NCBI GenBank assembly: GCA_014359855.1 | Contig: JACIYQ010000057.1 | Location: forward strand, 1-5,674 | DNA: 5,674 nucleotides | Direction of reading: 5' to 3' | Origin: Parvibaculum sp. | GTDB lineage: Bacteria; Pseudomonadota; Alphaproteobacteria; Parvibaculales; Parvibaculaceae | Shown: positions 5,106 to 5,674 of the stretch, in pieces | Position numbering within the stretch: the stretch's first letter is position 1 | Layout of the letters: each line of letters starts with the position of its first letter | Position numbers and translations under genes: made by a program | Notes under the pieces: model-generated | The model's database searches: none | What the model saw: only the letters and a program-made list of their open reading frames with translations | Told to the model about the DNA's origin: nothing

Positions 5106-5674
5106 ATGATGTCGGAAACGTACAACGCGCGGAGCAATGCCATGGCGACGCTGTCGAGACGAGCGGCCGGGGCGGTGGCTGTCTTCTGTGCCGTCCTGCT
5201 TTCGTTTCTGCCGGCGCATGCGGTGGAGATCGACATCAACCGGGGCACCGTCGATCCGCTGCCCATCGCGATCACCGACTTCGTCGGTGGCGAAGGGCAG
5301 GAGGCGAAGGTTGGCGCCGATATATCCTCCGTCATCACCAACAATCTCGAGCGTTCCGGGCTGTTCCGTCCGCTGCCGAAGGCATCCTTCATCGAGAGGA
5401 TTTCCGACATCAACGTGCAGCCGCGTTTCGGCGATTGGCGTGTCATCAATTCGCAGGCGCTGGTAACGGGGCAGACGCGGCTTGAGTCCGACGGCAGGCT
5501 TCGCGTCGAGTTCCGCCTGTGGGACGTGCTCGGCGAACAGCAGATGACGGGGCTTCAATTCTTCACGACGCCGGACAACTGGCGCCGCGTCGCGCATCTC
5601 ATTTCCGATGCGATCTACAAGCGGCTGACCGGCGAGGAAGGTTACTTCGACACGCGCGTCGTCTATGTGTCCGA
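5106..5674 (+). CDS. tolB: Tol-Pal system periplasmic protein TolB, 5' part
   Basis: First 189 codons of TolB, open to the right edge; the full protein is normally about 430 aa. TolB is a soluble periplasmic protein that binds Pal and the TolA C-terminal domain. A Sec-type signal peptide is clear: basic SRR at 17-19, a hydrophobic core AAGAVAVFCAVLLSFLP (20-36), and cleavage most likely after AHA (37-39). Mature TolB would begin VEIDINRGTVDPLPIAITDF, corresponding to the N-terminal segment that contacts TolA in E. coli. The N-terminal alpha/beta domain follows (for example GADISSVITNNLERSGLFRPL), and GYFDTRVVYVS at the edge is the beginning of the beta-propeller. Starts at 5106, 5109 and 5142 are all in frame; 5106 is taken for convention, while 5142 gives a signal peptide of more ordinary length (27 residues). 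Confidence 0.93.
   Translation, partial: MMSETYNARSNAMATLSRRAAGAVAVFCAVLLSFLPAHAVEIDINRGTVDPLPIAITDFVGGEGQEAKVGADISSVITNNLERSGLFRPLPKASFIERISDINVQPRFGDWRVINSQALVTGQTRLESDGRLRVEFRLWDVLGEQQMTGLQFFTTPDNWRRVAHLISDAIYKRLTGEEGYFDTRVVYVS

Noticed and set aside
5154..5165. Twin-arginine (Tat) export signal in TolB
   Set aside because: Only the Arg pair at residues 18-19 is present; the rest of the S-R-R-x-F-L-K motif is missing and TolB is a Sec substrate in known systems.
5082..5597. Open frame on the - strand opposite tolB
   Set aside because: Arg-rich antisense shadow of a clearly recognisable TolB, with no supporting signals.

Overview
The window is a GC-rich stretch of bacterial chromosome. 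Every convincing gene lies on the + strand: ruvC-ruvA-ruvB-ybgC-tolQ-tolR-tolA-tolB, with tolB cut by the right edge. This gene order (complete ruvCAB followed by ybgC and then tol-pal) and the protein sequences point to an alphaproteobacterium, most likely Hyphomicrobiales/Rhizobiales or a close relative. Supporting details are the YbgC active-site block, the TolA linker followed by a FDPSNIAALLDK segment, and the TolQ and TolR sequences. I cannot name the genus from sequence alone.

Layout. 1-99 is a leader or the tail of an unseen gene, with a small palindrome. 100-2754 is a tightly packed four-gene block in which each stop codon overlaps the next start as ATGA (ruvC/ruvA at 624-627, ruvA/ruvB at 1235-1238, ruvB/ybgC at 2281-2284). 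2755-2991 is the largest gap (237 bp). It is visibly less GC-rich in its middle and carries two abutting GANTC sites, so it is the best place for a tolQ promoter. 2992-5001 holds tolQ, tolR and tolA, separated by only 3 and 9 bases and all in one reading frame. 5002-5105 is a 104 bp spacer with a hairpin-forming inverted repeat. From 5106 tolB runs off the window; pal and cpoB would be expected beyond it, but are not seen.

Function. RuvA and RuvB form the branch-migration motor on Holliday junctions, and RuvC is the nuclease that resolves them. TolQ and TolR form the proton-driven inner-membrane motor that energises TolA. TolA spans the periplasm and contacts TolB and Pal, which maintains the outer membrane and helps constrict it at division. 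YbgC is a cytoplasmic acyl-CoA thioesterase long linked to the Tol locus; here it is coupled translationally to the ruv genes instead of sitting next to tolQ.

I see no RNA gene, mobile element, CRISPR array or clearly novel system. The content is conserved housekeeping. The points worth a second look are small: a clamp-motif-like tail on RuvB, the GANTC pair before tolQ, the same-frame tolQRA arrangement, and the hairpin before tolB.
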